A stretch of 64,000 nucleotides of DNA. It comes from Aquimarina brevivitae. GTDB lineage: Bacteria; Bacteroidota; Bacteroidia; Flavobacteriales; Flavobacteriaceae. Shown piece after piece: positions 17,494-26,218 of this stretch. The stretch lies in contig NZ_SGXE01000001.1 in NCBI RefSeq assembly GCF_004216895.1, forward strand, positions 248,001-312,000. Reading direction: 5' to 3'. The position numbers were made by a program, and so were the translations under genes. Below the pieces are notes generated by a model that did not search any database, was not told the origin of the DNA, and saw only the letters and a program-made list of their open reading frames with translations. Position 1 is the stretch's first letter. Every line of letters starts with the position of its first letter.

Positions 17494-20375
17494 GCCTTTT
17501 TTCGCCTAATTATCATAAAACCAATCACTATCATGGCTACTAGAACAAAAACACCAAGCCACCAATAATAGGGCTGTTTTATTGGCGCCATATCCCCCGA
17601 AATGACAAATCCAGCCCAATAATAAGGATGCTTTAAGAGTTGATCGTCTGTATTTTTCAAATAGGTCAACTTAGCATTACGCAGGGCTTCATCTTTAGCC
17701 TGACCTTGACTCAAGTTATCATAAAAATATTCCATTAGCTGAGTAGTAGACTCATCGTTTACTTTCCACAAGCTGGTCACCAATGCTTGTACTCCGGCAT
17801 AATCGAAACCTCTTGCAAGACTTAACATGCCTTCTCCTTTTTGAAATTTACCAATACCCGTTTCGCAAGCGCTTAGAGTTACCAATGAAGCATTTAATTC
17901 TTTTGCATAAAGGTCTTTAACATATAAAAAATTGATACTGTCCGGATGTTTATCAGAAGATAACGCTAAGTAACTATAATCAGGATATTCATCATTGGCA
18001 GAGGCGTGCGTAGCAAAATGTAATAAACCATATGCTGATGCGTGTTGGTTGAAATTAGTAAGAGAAGCTTTTCTTCCTACTAAAGGCTTCGTATCGAAAT
18101 GAGCACTAATTTTTTCTACTTCGATTCCGTTATACTTTAAAGGTGCAAACTGAGATCGGTCTCCAAATTGCTCTATTGTAGTTTGCACCGTAAAGTCTGG
18201 TGCAAAAGCCAATAGATCACCGGTTACAACATTATCATTTTTTTTACGTTCTGCTAACAGGGTAGCAGAATTAGCATATGACACCTGATAATCTTCCAGC
18301 AAGTATCGTCCTCCATCAGCGGTGGCTGTTAAGGCGTCAAAGGGTAAATAACTCAGTATATCATCTGCAACTATAATTAAATTTGTAGCGTCTAAGCCTT
18401 TTAGCGCTGGCAAAACTAAAGCTTCATAAATGGCATAAGATTTAGGTGAGCCTGATTCTTTTTTGCTAAAATCAAAATGAGAAATCTCATTATAAAACTC
18501 ATTTATTTCTCTTTTCAAGGCATTAGAAAAATTAAACCTGTAGAGTCTTTTTTTATTTTTTTGTACTACTACTAAAAAAATTGATTTGTCCGTTACAAAA
18601 TAATTCAGCAAAGCAACGTCACCTTCTAAGTCTTTACTTAATTTTTCGAGAGATGTAACCTCACTTTTATACTTTAAATTGTAATACCGAGGATAGGTGC
18701 TTTCTATGCTTTTGATAAAATCGTAATACGCACTTCTGACCTGAAATAGTTCTTCCTTTAGACTTTGATTATCGGAAGCTATAAATATTCGCTTTTCAAG
18801 AAGGTTAATAGAGGTTCGGTATTGTCTTTCTTGATTTATCACCTTTTCAGGCACACCACCATAAGAATACGCATAAGAATTTCTTGTTGCTTCAAGTAAT
18901 AATATTGCTTTACTTTTTTCTATAAAATAAAAGGCGTGTGATAGGTATACTTCGTCCTTTGAAAGTTTATAGAGCTCATAACTGATTTGTACCGCATTTT
19001 GCAACCCTGGATACATTTGTGAGATTAAAAACTCTTTATCAACTCTAGTTTCATATTCTGGTATTAAAGCATCTAATGTTTCTGTTAATAGCAAAGAGGT
19101 ACGCAGCGCTGCAGTTAGATACTCCTTTTCATTGCTTATTTCATATTGTTTGACTAAAGCATTCGTCTTATCATTTAGCACTTTAATCAATATTAATTTT
19201 GAAGTAACCTCTTGTACTTTTGGATTATCCGTATACTCCAAACTAATAGTACTTTCTGTTAATTGAGCAAATGCCTTTTGGTATAAATTTAACGCCTGTA
19301 AAGGCTGATTTTTTAATACTTCCAAATTTCCCAGTTTACTGAAAATTTCAGCAACATCCGCGTGATTTTTAAAACCAAAATACTTTTGATATTGCCCTAA
19401 TGCTTTTTTATAATAATGTTCGGCTTTATCATAGGCTTTTCGTTTTAACCAGATGTCTCCTGCCAGCATATTAATTTGTTTATCAAAAGGATCTTCATCG
19501 GTTACTATAGTTTTGCTTTCCTTTATATAAGACATCGCCTTTTCAAGGCTATCTTGTTGGATATAGTTTTCTATTACTATTTTATAAGTAGACTTGAGAG
19601 AGTTCTTGAACTTAGGATCTGACAATGCTAATTTCTGATAATGCGCTAAAGAATTTTTGGCAAGTTTATTAGCCTGGTTATAGTCTCCCTTTTCAACCAG
19701 AATTTTTGAAAGTTTATTATTAATCCCTTTTAATTGATTTTCCCAATTCTGATATTTATACTCGGTAAGCTCAATTTTGGTCTGAGTATAGTATTGTTCT
19801 GCAAGAGCCAATTTATTTTGTTTTTTTGCAATTTCTCCAAGAAATTCTAATGTACTCAGCCGTGTAGCCGCATCAAAATAAGTCAATGAATCTTTAGGGG
19901 TATTAGTTAATTCAAGTACTTCGTAAAAATATTCTTTAGATTGCGCAAGATTATTAGTTTTAAAATAATAGTTACCCTTGGTTGAAACCAAAAACTTGTA
20001 ATATGCAGGACCATTGGTCAAGGTATCGAAACCTGGATCTTTGGTGATAAGTGAATCCATTCGATTCAAATCTCGATAAGCACTTTTTAAGTCATAAAAG
20101 TAATTATCCGATATGATCAGCTGATTTAAAATACCTAGCTGGCTGTTAAGATCATTTATACTACTTGCCAATTCATAAAACCGATTCGCATAATAGGTTG
20201 TGCTATCCAGATTGGTATAGAAAAATGGAGAAGCATGCTCTAAGATAGCCTCCATTTCTTCTTCTACATCTTCATTATTTTTACTTGCAAAAACCTCATT
20301 ACTTTTATTCTCTTGACTGTAACTACTGTAAGCTAGTGCTATATAAACGAATAGAAAAAGAACATAATTTTGCAT
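17490..20375 (-). CDS. TPR-CHAT protein: caspase-like protease domain anchored in the membrane
   Basis: 961 residues. MQNYVLFLFVYIALAYSSYSQ is a signal peptide. About ten TPR-type helical repeats fill residues 30-480, a coiled-coil-like stretch follows, and the CHAT domain spans about 640-925. The catalytic dyad is visible: HFATHA near residue 787 and SACETG near 835. A C-terminal TM segment (VFVLVAMIVIGFMII) and the basic stop RRKKA anchor the protein, so the CHAT domain should be periplasmic. CHAT domains belong to peptidase clan CD. The gene converges with the sigma/anti-sigma pair, overlapping by 4 bases. A terminator hairpin ends directly at its start codon, so its expression may depend on read-through from the lipoprotein gene upstream. 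Confidence 0.88.
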   Translation of the reverse strand: MQNYVLFLFVYIALAYSSYSQENKSNEVFASKNNEDVEEEMEAILEHASPFFYTNLDSTTYYANRFYELASSINDLNSQLGILNQLIISDNYFYDLKSAYRDLNRMDSLITKDPGFDTLTNGPAYYKFLVSTKGNYYFKTNNLAQSKEYFYEVLELTNTPKDSLTYFDAATRLSTLEFLGEIAKKQNKLALAEQYYTQTKIELTEYKYQNWENQLKGINNKLSKILVEKGDYNQANKLAKNSLAHYQKLALSDPKFKNSLKSTYKIVIENYIQQDSLEKAMSYIKESKTIVTDEDPFDKQINMLAGDIWLKRKAYDKAEHYYKKALGQYQKYFGFKNHADVAEIFSKLGNLEVLKNQPLQALNLYQKAFAQLTESTISLEYTDNPKVQEVTSKLILIKVLNDKTNALVKQYEISNEKEYLTAALRTSLLLTETLDALIPEYETRVDKEFLISQMYPGLQNAVQISYELYKLSKDEVYLSHAFYFIEKSKAILLLEATRNSYAYSYGGVPEKVINQERQYRTSINLLEKRIFIASDNQSLKEELFQVRSAYYDFIKSIESTYPRYYNLKYKSEVTSLEKLSKDLEGDVALLNYFVTDKSIFLVVVQKNKKRLYRFNFSNALKREINEFYNEISHFDFSKKESGSPKSYAIYEALVLPALKGLDATNLIIVADDILSYLPFDALTATADGGRYLLEDYQVSYANSATLLAERKKNDNVVTGDLLAFAPDFTVQTTIEQFGDRSQFAPLKYNGIEVEKISAHFDTKPLVGRKASLTNFNQHASAYGLLHFATHASANDEYPDYSYLALSSDKHPDSINFLYVKDLYAKELNASLVTLSACETGIGKFQKGEGMLSLARGFDYAGVQALVTSLWKVNDESTTQLMEYFYDNLSQGQAKDEALRNAKLTYLKNTDDQLLKHPYYWAGFVISGDMAPIKQPYYWWLGVFVLVAMIVIGFMIIRRKKA

Positions 20376-20404
20376 AAAAAAGCCTTTACAATGTCGTAAA
20401 GGCT
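20376..20404 (-). terminator. Terminator hairpin abutting the CHAT start codon
   Basis: On the leftward strand AGCCTTTAC pairs with GTAAAGGCT (arms at 20396-20404 and 20381-20389) around a 6-base loop. A T run follows and leads into the CHAT ATG at 20375. It has the full form of an intrinsic terminator, yet lies between two co-directional genes with no space for a promoter after it. Confidence 0.8.
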
Positions 20405-20432
20405 AAAATAATAATTTTATAATCAAGTTTTT

Positions 20433-21062
20433 TTATCTAAAACTTACAAGCGTTTCATAAGATCTATCTTCTCCTCCTATTTGTTTTTGGACTTGAACTA
20501 TAGCTCTATCTGGCAGTTGTCCTAAATCAATCTCTAATGGTAAAGCGATCAAGTCCTCTCGGATATCACTTTGTGCTGACGTTTGAAACTGATAGAGCAC
20601 CGCATCGGTTTGTATATCGATAATTTGAGCTGAAAAATTTTCAACCACATCTGAAATTAGCAATTGTTGCAAGGCCTCTAAGCCAATAGGACAGTCTGCG
20701 GGTGGCAAGTCTGCACATGGTGGTGGAGGTGGGATTGGCCCTATTCCAAAGGAAACAAGTTCGCTTTGCACTAAATTTAAACGTGCCTGGACTATTTCTT
20801 GTTCAGCCAAATTTTCTTCTAACTGTTGTTGATTGTCTTGATTATCAGGATCTTGTTCTAACTGACTCCTTAATGCAATTTCTTCCTCGATCAGCGCAAG
20901 TAATCTGGTATTAAATGTGTGCTTTTCTAGCTGAAGGTCAAATACGATTTCTCCATTTTCTACTCCTTCCACCACTAAAATGTCAGCATCATCAGAATTG
21001 TCGCAAGAAGAAGTAATCACAAGTACTAGTAAAGCTGTAGCAATTAATTTAAGTGTTTTCAT
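20433..21062 (-). CDS. Lipoprotein with proline- and glutamine-rich middle, unknown function
   Basis: 209 residues. The N-terminus MKTLKLIATALLVLVITSSC ends in a lipobox cysteine followed by DNSDDAD, so it is a lipoprotein. Residues about 50-105 form an E/Q-rich helix, likely a coiled coil (ALIEEEIALRSQLEQ). A PIPPPPPC linker comes next, then a C-terminal part with two cysteines. No known domain was recognised. It lies just upstream of the CHAT gene in the same direction, separated only by the terminator hairpin, and may be an accessory or substrate of CHAT. Confidence 0.7.
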   Translation of the reverse strand: MKTLKLIATALLVLVITSSCDNSDDADILVVEGVENGEIVFDLQLEKHTFNTRLLALIEEEIALRSQLEQDPDNQDNQQQLEENLAEQEIVQARLNLVQSELVSFGIGPIPPPPPCADLPPADCPIGLEALQQLLISDVVENFSAQIIDIQTDAVLYQFQTSAQSDIREDLIALPLEIDLGQLPDRAIVQVQKQIGGEDRSYETLVSFR

Positions 21063-21132
21063 GTTACGTCTATTGGTTTTGATACTTAGTTAGGGTTTGA
21101 TATATAAAGTAAACGTTTTAAAAACAAAAAAC

Positions 21133-21705
21133 TTATTTTTTCTTTATATTTTCTGCCACATCTTCCAAATCCTTGTACCATTGTTCCCCAAATTTTCGAA
21201 TCAATGCCTCCTTTACAAATTTATAAATCGGAACTTGCAATTCTTTACCTAGGCTACACGCATCGTCACAAATCTCCCATCGATGATAATTTACCGCAGA
21301 AAACTCAGAGTATTCCTGAACTCTTACTGGGTACAAATGACAAGAAATAGGCTTTTTAAAAGATATATCTCCTTGATTGTAAGCCTCTTCTATCCCACAA
21401 AGCGCTGTGTTTTTATCATCATAAATCACGTAAGCACAGTCCGCTCCATTGATTAAGGGAGTTTCCAAGTCGCCTAAATCGGTCTCTATTGAGGTACCCT
21501 CGTTTTCGATAACCTCTATACCTTCTTTTCTTAAATAAGGCTTCACTTTTGGATATATCTCTTTTAATAATTTAGTCTCTTCGGGGTCAAGTGGAGCACC
21601 AGCCTCTCCATCCACACAGCAGGCTCCCTTGCAAGCAGAAAGATTACAAACAAAATCTTTCTTGATAACTTCTTCTGATATAATGGTCTTTCCTAATTGA
21701 AACAT
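21133..21705 (-). CDS. DUF3109 family cysteine-rich protein
   Basis: 190 residues. The start is placed at the ATG giving MFQLGKTIISEEV, since the longer form adds only six residues ahead of the family N-terminus. A cysteine cluster CNLSACKGACCVDGEAG near residue 25 and further cysteines in CAYVIYD, CGIEEAYNQG, ISCHLYPVRV and ICDDACSLG look like metal or Fe-S ligands. DUF3109 proteins resemble YkgJ-type zinc/iron-chelating proteins and are near universal in Bacteroidota; their function is not established. It is divergent from marC. Confidence 0.85.
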   Translation of the reverse strand: MFQLGKTIISEEVIKKDFVCNLSACKGACCVDGEAGAPLDPEETKLLKEIYPKVKPYLRKEGIEVIENEGTSIETDLGDLETPLINGADCAYVIYDDKNTALCGIEEAYNQGDISFKKPISCHLYPVRVQEYSEFSAVNYHRWEICDDACSLGKELQVPIYKFVKEALIRKFGEQWYKDLEDVAENIKKK

Positions 21706-21796
21706 GCTGCGAATATACAGCAATTGGCAGTTTTTAACCAGTAGAACTTTACAATTTATTCATCTATTTGCCCTACATTTACACCTTAATTAAGCT

Positions 21797-21804
21797 TACA
21801 TTTG
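21797..21804 (+). promoter_or_regulatory. -7 box of the marC promoter
   Basis: TACATTTG matches TAnnTTTG and lies 23 bases before the marC ATG. Confidence 0.6.
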
Positions 21805-21827
21805 CGGCAATTTTATAAATTTTAGAT

Positions 21828-22400
21828 ATGAATTTTGATCTGAAAGAAGTGTTAACTGCAAGTATGATTCTATTTGCAGTTATTGATATCATTGGAAGCA
21901 TTCCTATTATCATTGATTTAAGAAAAAAAGTAGGACACATTCAGAGCGAAAAAGCATCCATAGTAGCCGCAATACTGATGATCGTTTTTCTGTTTGTAGG
22001 AAAAGAGATCTTAAACCTTATTGGAATTGATGTAAATTCGTTTGCGGTTGCAGGTTCATTTATTCTATTTTTTATTGCTTTAGAGATGATATTGGGTGTG
22101 CAACTATATAGGGATGACGCACCGGAAACTGCAGCTGTAGTACCTTTAGCCTTTCCGCTAATTGCTGGTGCAGGTACGATGACTTCACTTTTATCCTTGC
22201 GTGCAGAGTATCATACGATTAATATTATTATTGCAATCGTGATCAATATTATATTTGTATATGTGGTGTTAAAGTCATCAGGTAAAATAGAACGTGTACT
22301 GGGTAAACAAGGTATTAATGTGATCCGAAAGATATTTGGGGTTATCTTGTTAGCCATAGCTGTAAAGTTGTTTACCACAAATATCCAAGGACTTTTTTAA
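21828..22400 (+). CDS. MarC family integral membrane protein
   Basis: 190 residues with six hydrophobic segments. The pattern AVIDIIGSIPIIIDL near the N-terminus and VPLAFPLIAGAGTMTSLL in the middle are MarC/UPF0056 signatures. The family was once linked to multiple antibiotic resistance, but that role was not upheld; the substrate is unknown. A second small membrane protein follows 24 bases later and is probably co-transcribed. Confidence 0.92.
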   Translation: MNFDLKEVLTASMILFAVIDIIGSIPIIIDLRKKVGHIQSEKASIVAAILMIVFLFVGKEILNLIGIDVNSFAVAGSFILFFIALEMILGVQLYRDDAPETAAVVPLAFPLIAGAGTMTSLLSLRAEYHTINIIIAIVINIIFVYVVLKSSGKIERVLGKQGINVIRKIFGVILLAIAVKLFTTNIQGLF

Positions 22401-22424
22401 TCGTTTTAATGAAGATAAATTTAT

Positions 22425-22637
22425 ATGAAATATTTTATTTACGCCTTATTACTAATCGCCATATCTTTAATTGTATATAATGCTACATTGATAGATTTTG
22501 GAGCTCCCTTTATTGGCGACAGTAAAACGGCAGTGATTGGCGTACTTGCCTCTTTATGTGTAGTGATTTTATTAATAATTCTTTTGATTTCTAAGGCAAT
22601 AGCCCTAAAAGATAAGCAACGCAAAAAGAACTCCTAG
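22425..22637 (+). CDS. Small two-TM membrane protein
   Basis: 70 residues: TM segments at about 4-20 and 36-58, then a basic tail KDKQRKKNS that should stay in the cytoplasm. It follows marC closely. No family was recognised. It converges on the next gene with a 4-base gap and no terminator between them. Confidence 0.75.
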   Translation: MKYFIYALLLIAISLIVYNATLIDFGAPFIGDSKTAVIGVLASLCVVILLIILLISKAIALKDKQRKKNS

Positions 22638-22641
22638 TTAC

Positions 22642-22938
22642 TTAGAAGTAAATAATCATTGCAATAATAACAGGCGGAATCGATATTACCATTAATATCA
22701 TAAAAAGGTTGTGCATTTTTCTAAAAAACAAAGCTCTTTTTAAGGACTTGCGAAGTAGGTCGTTTTCAGTTTGTTTAATATATGCCTGTATAAGATCCTC
22801 AGAAACATAAGAAGAGTCTATAGATATTTCATTGTCTAAAAATATCGATGCACTATTGTCCAGCAATCTAAATACAACCCCAATAATAAATAGAAAAATC
22901 GGAGCGCAAATCACTAGTATAATAAGATAGTCTTCCAC
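22642..22938 (-). CDS. Small membrane protein, unknown
   Basis: 98 residues with an N-terminal TM segment (about 4-24) and a C-terminal one (about 77-97). A soluble middle contains SYVSEDLIQAYIKQTENDLLRKSL. It is the last gene of a leftward run: HupE-like protein, dCMP deaminase, S41 protease, this gene. It starts 10 bases after the protease stop. No function can be named. Confidence 0.75.
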   Translation of the reverse strand: MEDYLIILVICAPIFLFIIGVVFRLLDNSASIFLDNEISIDSSYVSEDLIQAYIKQTENDLLRKSLKRALFFRKMHNLFMILMVISIPPVIIAMIIYF

Positions 22939-22948
22939 AAAAATTGTT

Positions 22949-24541
22949 TTAATAAACTGTTTTCCTTTTGGATAGAGAAATAACTTTCTTTATCATTTTA
23001 TCGTCTTGATTGAGGATTTTTTCAAATAAGTCAGTGCCATAGAGCTGTTGTGCCATAGCAGCTTTCAGAAATTTTCTTAATTGTTCTTCATAATTGGTCA
23101 ATTCAACTTCTATATTCCGTCGTTGAAGATATGTCATAAAACCATCAACCAATTCCGTATTTACCTCAAAGGTAGTGACAAATTCATTCTTAGGCAATGC
23201 ATTATAATACCCTCTTTTCTTGTCGAGTTCTTCAAATACATAACGCCCCATGACTCCTGATCGCAATAAATAGCTCAAGGTTTCTCCCACTCTTGTGGTA
23301 TCTTTACTAACGAATACATCTGGTATTATACCCCCTCCTCCATACACTACTTTACCGCCGGGAGTTTTAAACTTTAACGAATCCGCTACTTGTATACTAT
23401 CAGCGCTTTGCAGTTCTCCATTTTTGTATCGTTGTAAGTACTCATTAAAATAGGCTTCATTACCATTCTCATAGGGCTTTTGGATCGACCTACCGGTAGG
23501 GGTATAATACCTTGAAATAGTTAATCGTACCGCACTCCCATCCCCAAGTGCCATTTCGCGCTGTACCAATCCTTTTCCATAAGATCTTCTTCCTACTATC
23601 ATACCGCGATCATTATCCTGGATGGCACCAGCAAAGATTTCACTTGCTGAAGCAGAGTTTTCATTTTGTAACACATAGATATCGCCTTGTTCAAAAATAC
23701 CGGCTTTGGTAGCAAAATTATTTTCTATAGCTCCTTTTTTATTCTTGGTAAACATCATAAGGGTGTCATCTGCCAAAAATTCATCCGCCATCTTTAGCGC
23801 CGGTGCGATAAATCCACCACCATTATCTCTTAAGTCTAGAACTATAGCCGTTGCCCCTTCTTTTTTCAAGGCTTTTAGCGCTTTTTTAAATTCCTTGTAG
23901 GTGGTTTCTGCAAACCTATTGACTTTTATATACCCGATATTCTCAGCGATCATATAAGCAGCATCAACACTTTGCAAAGGCACTCTTCCTCTTCTTACTT
24001 TAACATCAAAAACACCAGTACCTCTTCGATAAACCTTCAACTTTACAACACTATTATCTACCCCTTTAAGTTTATCCGCCAGTCTATTTGTAGTTAAGTC
24101 CGCTCCAAAAAGTGTATCTGTATCGGCCATTAGTATACGATCACCCGGTAGTAATCCGGATTTTTCACTGGGACCGCCTTTGATCGTATTTATTACGGCT
24201 ATCGTATCTCTGTATTGATAATAACTCACCCCAATACCTATAAAATCGCCTTGCATGCTCTCGGTAATGCCCTCTAACTCTTCTGGGGGTATATAAACGG
24301 AATGGGGATCAAGATTTTCTAGAATACGATTTACGGTTACCTCTACGATACTATCCGTATTAATTTCGTCTACATATTCATAATCAATATAATCAATTAA
24401 GCGATTTAGCTTTTCTTTCTTTGCATTATATGAAAATAATTTAGCAGAAGGATTACTAAAATTTAATTTACTGCCAAGATAAATTCCTGCACCAACCGCG
24501 ACACCTAACAACAAAGGCAAGTATTTTTTTGAATATCCCAT
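22949..24541 (-). CDS. S41 family C-terminal processing peptidase
   Basis: 530 residues. An N-terminal signal or anchor segment (about 5-23, LLLGVAVGAGIYLGSKL) places it in the periplasm. A PDZ domain (about 90-165) is followed by the tail-specific protease domain with the serine in ENSASASEIFAGA (near 297) and the lysine in GRRSYGKGLVQ, the Ser/Lys dyad of the family. The C-terminal 150 residues are a helical extension. It cleaves or degrades envelope proteins from the C-terminus. Its start codon overlaps the stop of the dCMP deaminase gene by one base, so the two are coupled. Confidence 0.94.
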   Translation of the reverse strand: MGYSKKYLPLLLGVAVGAGIYLGSKLNFSNPSAKLFSYNAKKEKLNRLIDYIDYEYVDEINTDSIVEVTVNRILENLDPHSVYIPPEELEGITESMQGDFIGIGVSYYQYRDTIAVINTIKGGPSEKSGLLPGDRILMADTDTLFGADLTTNRLADKLKGVDNSVVKLKVYRRGTGVFDVKVRRGRVPLQSVDAAYMIAENIGYIKVNRFAETTYKEFKKALKALKKEGATAIVLDLRDNGGGFIAPALKMADEFLADDTLMMFTKNKKGAIENNFATKAGIFEQGDIYVLQNENSASASEIFAGAIQDNDRGMIVGRRSYGKGLVQREMALGDGSAVRLTISRYYTPTGRSIQKPYENGNEAYFNEYLQRYKNGELQSADSIQVADSLKFKTPGGKVVYGGGGIIPDVFVSKDTTRVGETLSYLLRSGVMGRYVFEELDKKRGYYNALPKNEFVTTFEVNTELVDGFMTYLQRRNIEVELTNYEEQLRKFLKAAMAQQLYGTDLFEKILNQDDKMIKKVISLSKRKTVY

Positions 24542-24972
24542 TAATCATCTAATTCTGTAATCTGCTCTATTTGCACACCAGCCTTTTCTAAAAATTGCAA
24601 TCCCGAATTATCTTTATAATCATCCTTATAGACAATTCTTGTAATTCCGGTTTGGTGAATCAATTTACTACACTCCTTACAAGGAGACAATGTGATATAA
24701 AGTGTTGCGCCTTTACACGATTGTGTAGAGGAAGCTACTTTAGAAATAGCATTTGCCTCAGCGTGTAGCACATACCATTTTGTATATCCTTCATCATCTT
24801 CACATGGATTTTCGAAGCCCGTAGGAGTACCATTATACCCATCTGAAATAATCATGCGATCTTTTACAATTACAGCTCCTACTTGTTTTCTATGGCAATG
24901 AGATAATTTTCCCCACTCTCTTGCAATACGAAGATAAGCCTTGTCGTATTTAAGCTGTTTTTGTTTTGACAT
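24541..24972 (-). CDS. Deoxycytidylate (dCMP) deaminase
   Basis: 143 residues. Converts dCMP to dUMP for thymidylate synthesis. The zinc site is seen as LHAEANAI (His and catalytic Glu) and SPCKECSKLI (two Cys). The inserted GYNGTPTGFENPCEDDEG loop is typical of dCMP deaminases and separates it from TadA and cytidine deaminase. It is co-transcribed with the S41 protease downstream, a pairing seen in other Flavobacteriaceae. Confidence 0.93.
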   Translation of the reverse strand: MSKQKQLKYDKAYLRIAREWGKLSHCHRKQVGAVIVKDRMIISDGYNGTPTGFENPCEDDEGYTKWYVLHAEANAISKVASSTQSCKGATLYITLSPCKECSKLIHQTGITRIVYKDDYKDNSGLQFLEKAGVQIEQITELDD

Positions 24973-25054
24973 AGTGCAACAACCTTATATATCTTTAAAA
25001 TACGAAGATATTGCTACAATGTTTCAAATACAACTTGATTTCTGTAAATAATTA

Positions 25055-25636
25055 TCAAATCCAATTATCGACTAGCATCGGAATAGTCATTCCTATTACT
25101 ATAGAAGACACTACCAAGATCCAATCTCTCTTTGAAAATCGAAAAATACTTTGTGCAATAAAGCTGATAATTAATAAGAGTAAAACTACTACGATCTGAG
25201 CGATTTCAATACCCAAGGCAAACTCTAATAAGGGTAGTATTTTAGCATTACTAGAACTACTTATCGCTTTGAAATAACTAGAAAACCCAAAACCGTGTAT
25301 CAACCCAAAAAAAACAGTAGCGCCATACAAAACACCAATTTTTCCACTTCTATTCGATTGCTTAGCGGTAAACAAATTAAAGAGTGCTGTAAGTAAAATC
25401 GTAACAGGTATTAAAAACTCAATCCATTTGTAATTGACTGCTACTACATTATAGGCCGCAAGAAATAAGGACAAGGTATGGCCTAAAGTAAACAGGGTTA
25501 TTAAGAGCAGTAAACGTTTCCAACTATCAAAAGTATACACAACCGATAGTACGACTAAAAAAAGGATATGATCATATGCTTTCCAGTCTAAAACGTGAAA
25601 CAATCCTAATTTTAAATACAGCCAAAATTCAGACAT
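25055..25636 (-). CDS. HupE/UreJ-family membrane protein
   Basis: 193 residues. The ATG at 25636 gives MSEFWLYLKLGLFHVLDWKAYDHILFLV, the standard start of this group; the longer reading frame upstream adds a basic, cysteine-bearing stretch without support. About six TM segments follow. Conserved histidines occur in FHVLDWKAYDHILF, TLGHTLSL and GLIHGFGFSSYF, as in HupE/UreJ proteins, which are linked to nickel or other metal uptake. No urease or hydrogenase genes are nearby, so the substrate is open. Confidence 0.88.
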   Translation of the reverse strand: MSEFWLYLKLGLFHVLDWKAYDHILFLVVLSVVYTFDSWKRLLLLITLFTLGHTLSLFLAAYNVVAVNYKWIEFLIPVTILLTALFNLFTAKQSNRSGKIGVLYGATVFFGLIHGFGFSSYFKAISSSSNAKILPLLEFALGIEIAQIVVVLLLLIISFIAQSIFRFSKRDWILVVSSIVIGMTIPMLVDNWI

Positions 25637-25856
25637 CTTGCTTGGTTTAGGGTTAGCGCTAAAAATACAATTTAAAAACTTAATGCAAAAATTGAAATCT
25701 ATGTATGATAGCAAACTACAGTCACTTCTTCGAGCTACTTCACGAATAGATCTTTATCCTTTTAATAAGCAGTTAATTCAACCAAAATTATTAAAATTTC
25801 TAAAATTCAGGTTTCATTTATTTCTCCTCAACATAAACGAAAAAACTGACAATAAA

Positions 25857-25882
25857 TTGCGAGGTTGTTGTTCCTTGGGTGG
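25857..25882. repeat. Decayed copy of the tRNA-Leu 3' end and its terminator arm
   Basis: These 26 bases match 25968-25993 with a single mismatch. The matched segment covers one arm of the tRNA terminator and the last bases of the tRNA acceptor and T arms. The bases after it (to about 25900) still resemble a worn T-arm on the leftward strand. It is either a remnant of a lost duplicate tRNA gene or an attachment-site scar. Confidence 0.6.
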
Positions 25883-25949
25883 CCCCGAAACCTTGAGGGA
25901 ATACACACTCAATTATCAAATCTATACTATATTGAAAAACATAACGCAT

Positions 25950-25977
25950 AAAAAAACCTCGCACTGATTGCGAGGTT
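25950..25977 (-). terminator. Intrinsic terminator of tRNA-Leu
   Basis: AACCTCGCA (25955-25963) pairs with TGCGAGGTT (25969-25977) around a 5-base loop. On the leftward strand this is followed by a T run (25950-25954). It starts 5 bases after the mature tRNA end. Confidence 0.85.
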
Positions 25978-25981
25978 GTTG

Positions 25982-26063
25982 TACCTTGGGTGGGAATCGA
26001 ACCCACACTCCCGAAAGAACTGGATTTTGAATCCAGCGCGTCTACCAATTCCGCCACCAAGGC
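25982..26063 (-). tRNA. tRNA-Leu (anticodon CAA)
   Basis: The leftward strand folds as an 82-base class II tRNA. The acceptor stem begins GCCTTGG and closes with CCAAGGT (a G-U pair at 1-72), with discriminator A. The D arm contains GGAATTGGTAGACGC. The anticodon stem is CTGGA/TCCAG with loop TTCAAAA, anticodon CAA. A variable arm (TTCTTTCGGGAG) and T arm GTGGGTTCGATTCCCAC follow. CCA is not encoded. It reads UUG codons. Confidence 0.97.
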
Positions 26064-26083
26064 TTAACTTTTGAATTGGTTGG

Positions 26084-26091
26084 CAAAATTA
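26084..26091 (-). promoter_or_regulatory. -7 box of the tRNA-Leu promoter
   Basis: On the leftward strand this reads TAATTTTG, an exact match to TAnnTTTG, 20 bases before the tRNA 5' end. Confidence 0.6.
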
Positions 26092-26157
26092 AAAAAATAA
26101 TTAGTTATTACGCCTTAAAAAACTAAAAAATCAAACTGTTAGTCAAAATAAAATTTA

Positions 26158-26165
26158 TAAATTTG
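26158..26165 (+). promoter_or_regulatory. -7 box of the prs operon promoter
   Basis: TAAATTTG matches TAnnTTTG exactly and lies 53 bases before the prs ATG, leaving a leader of about 45-50 bases. Confidence 0.6.
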
Positions 26166-26218
26166 CACCTTGTTTTTCAAAACAACATTTAAACTTTTAC
26201 AACACAACAATTTACCCG

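Noticed and set aside
25638..25967. 109-codon open frame across the tRNA remnant region
   Set aside because: It spans the worn tRNA repeat and the HupE promoter area, starts with no supported site, and gives a composition unlike real proteins here.
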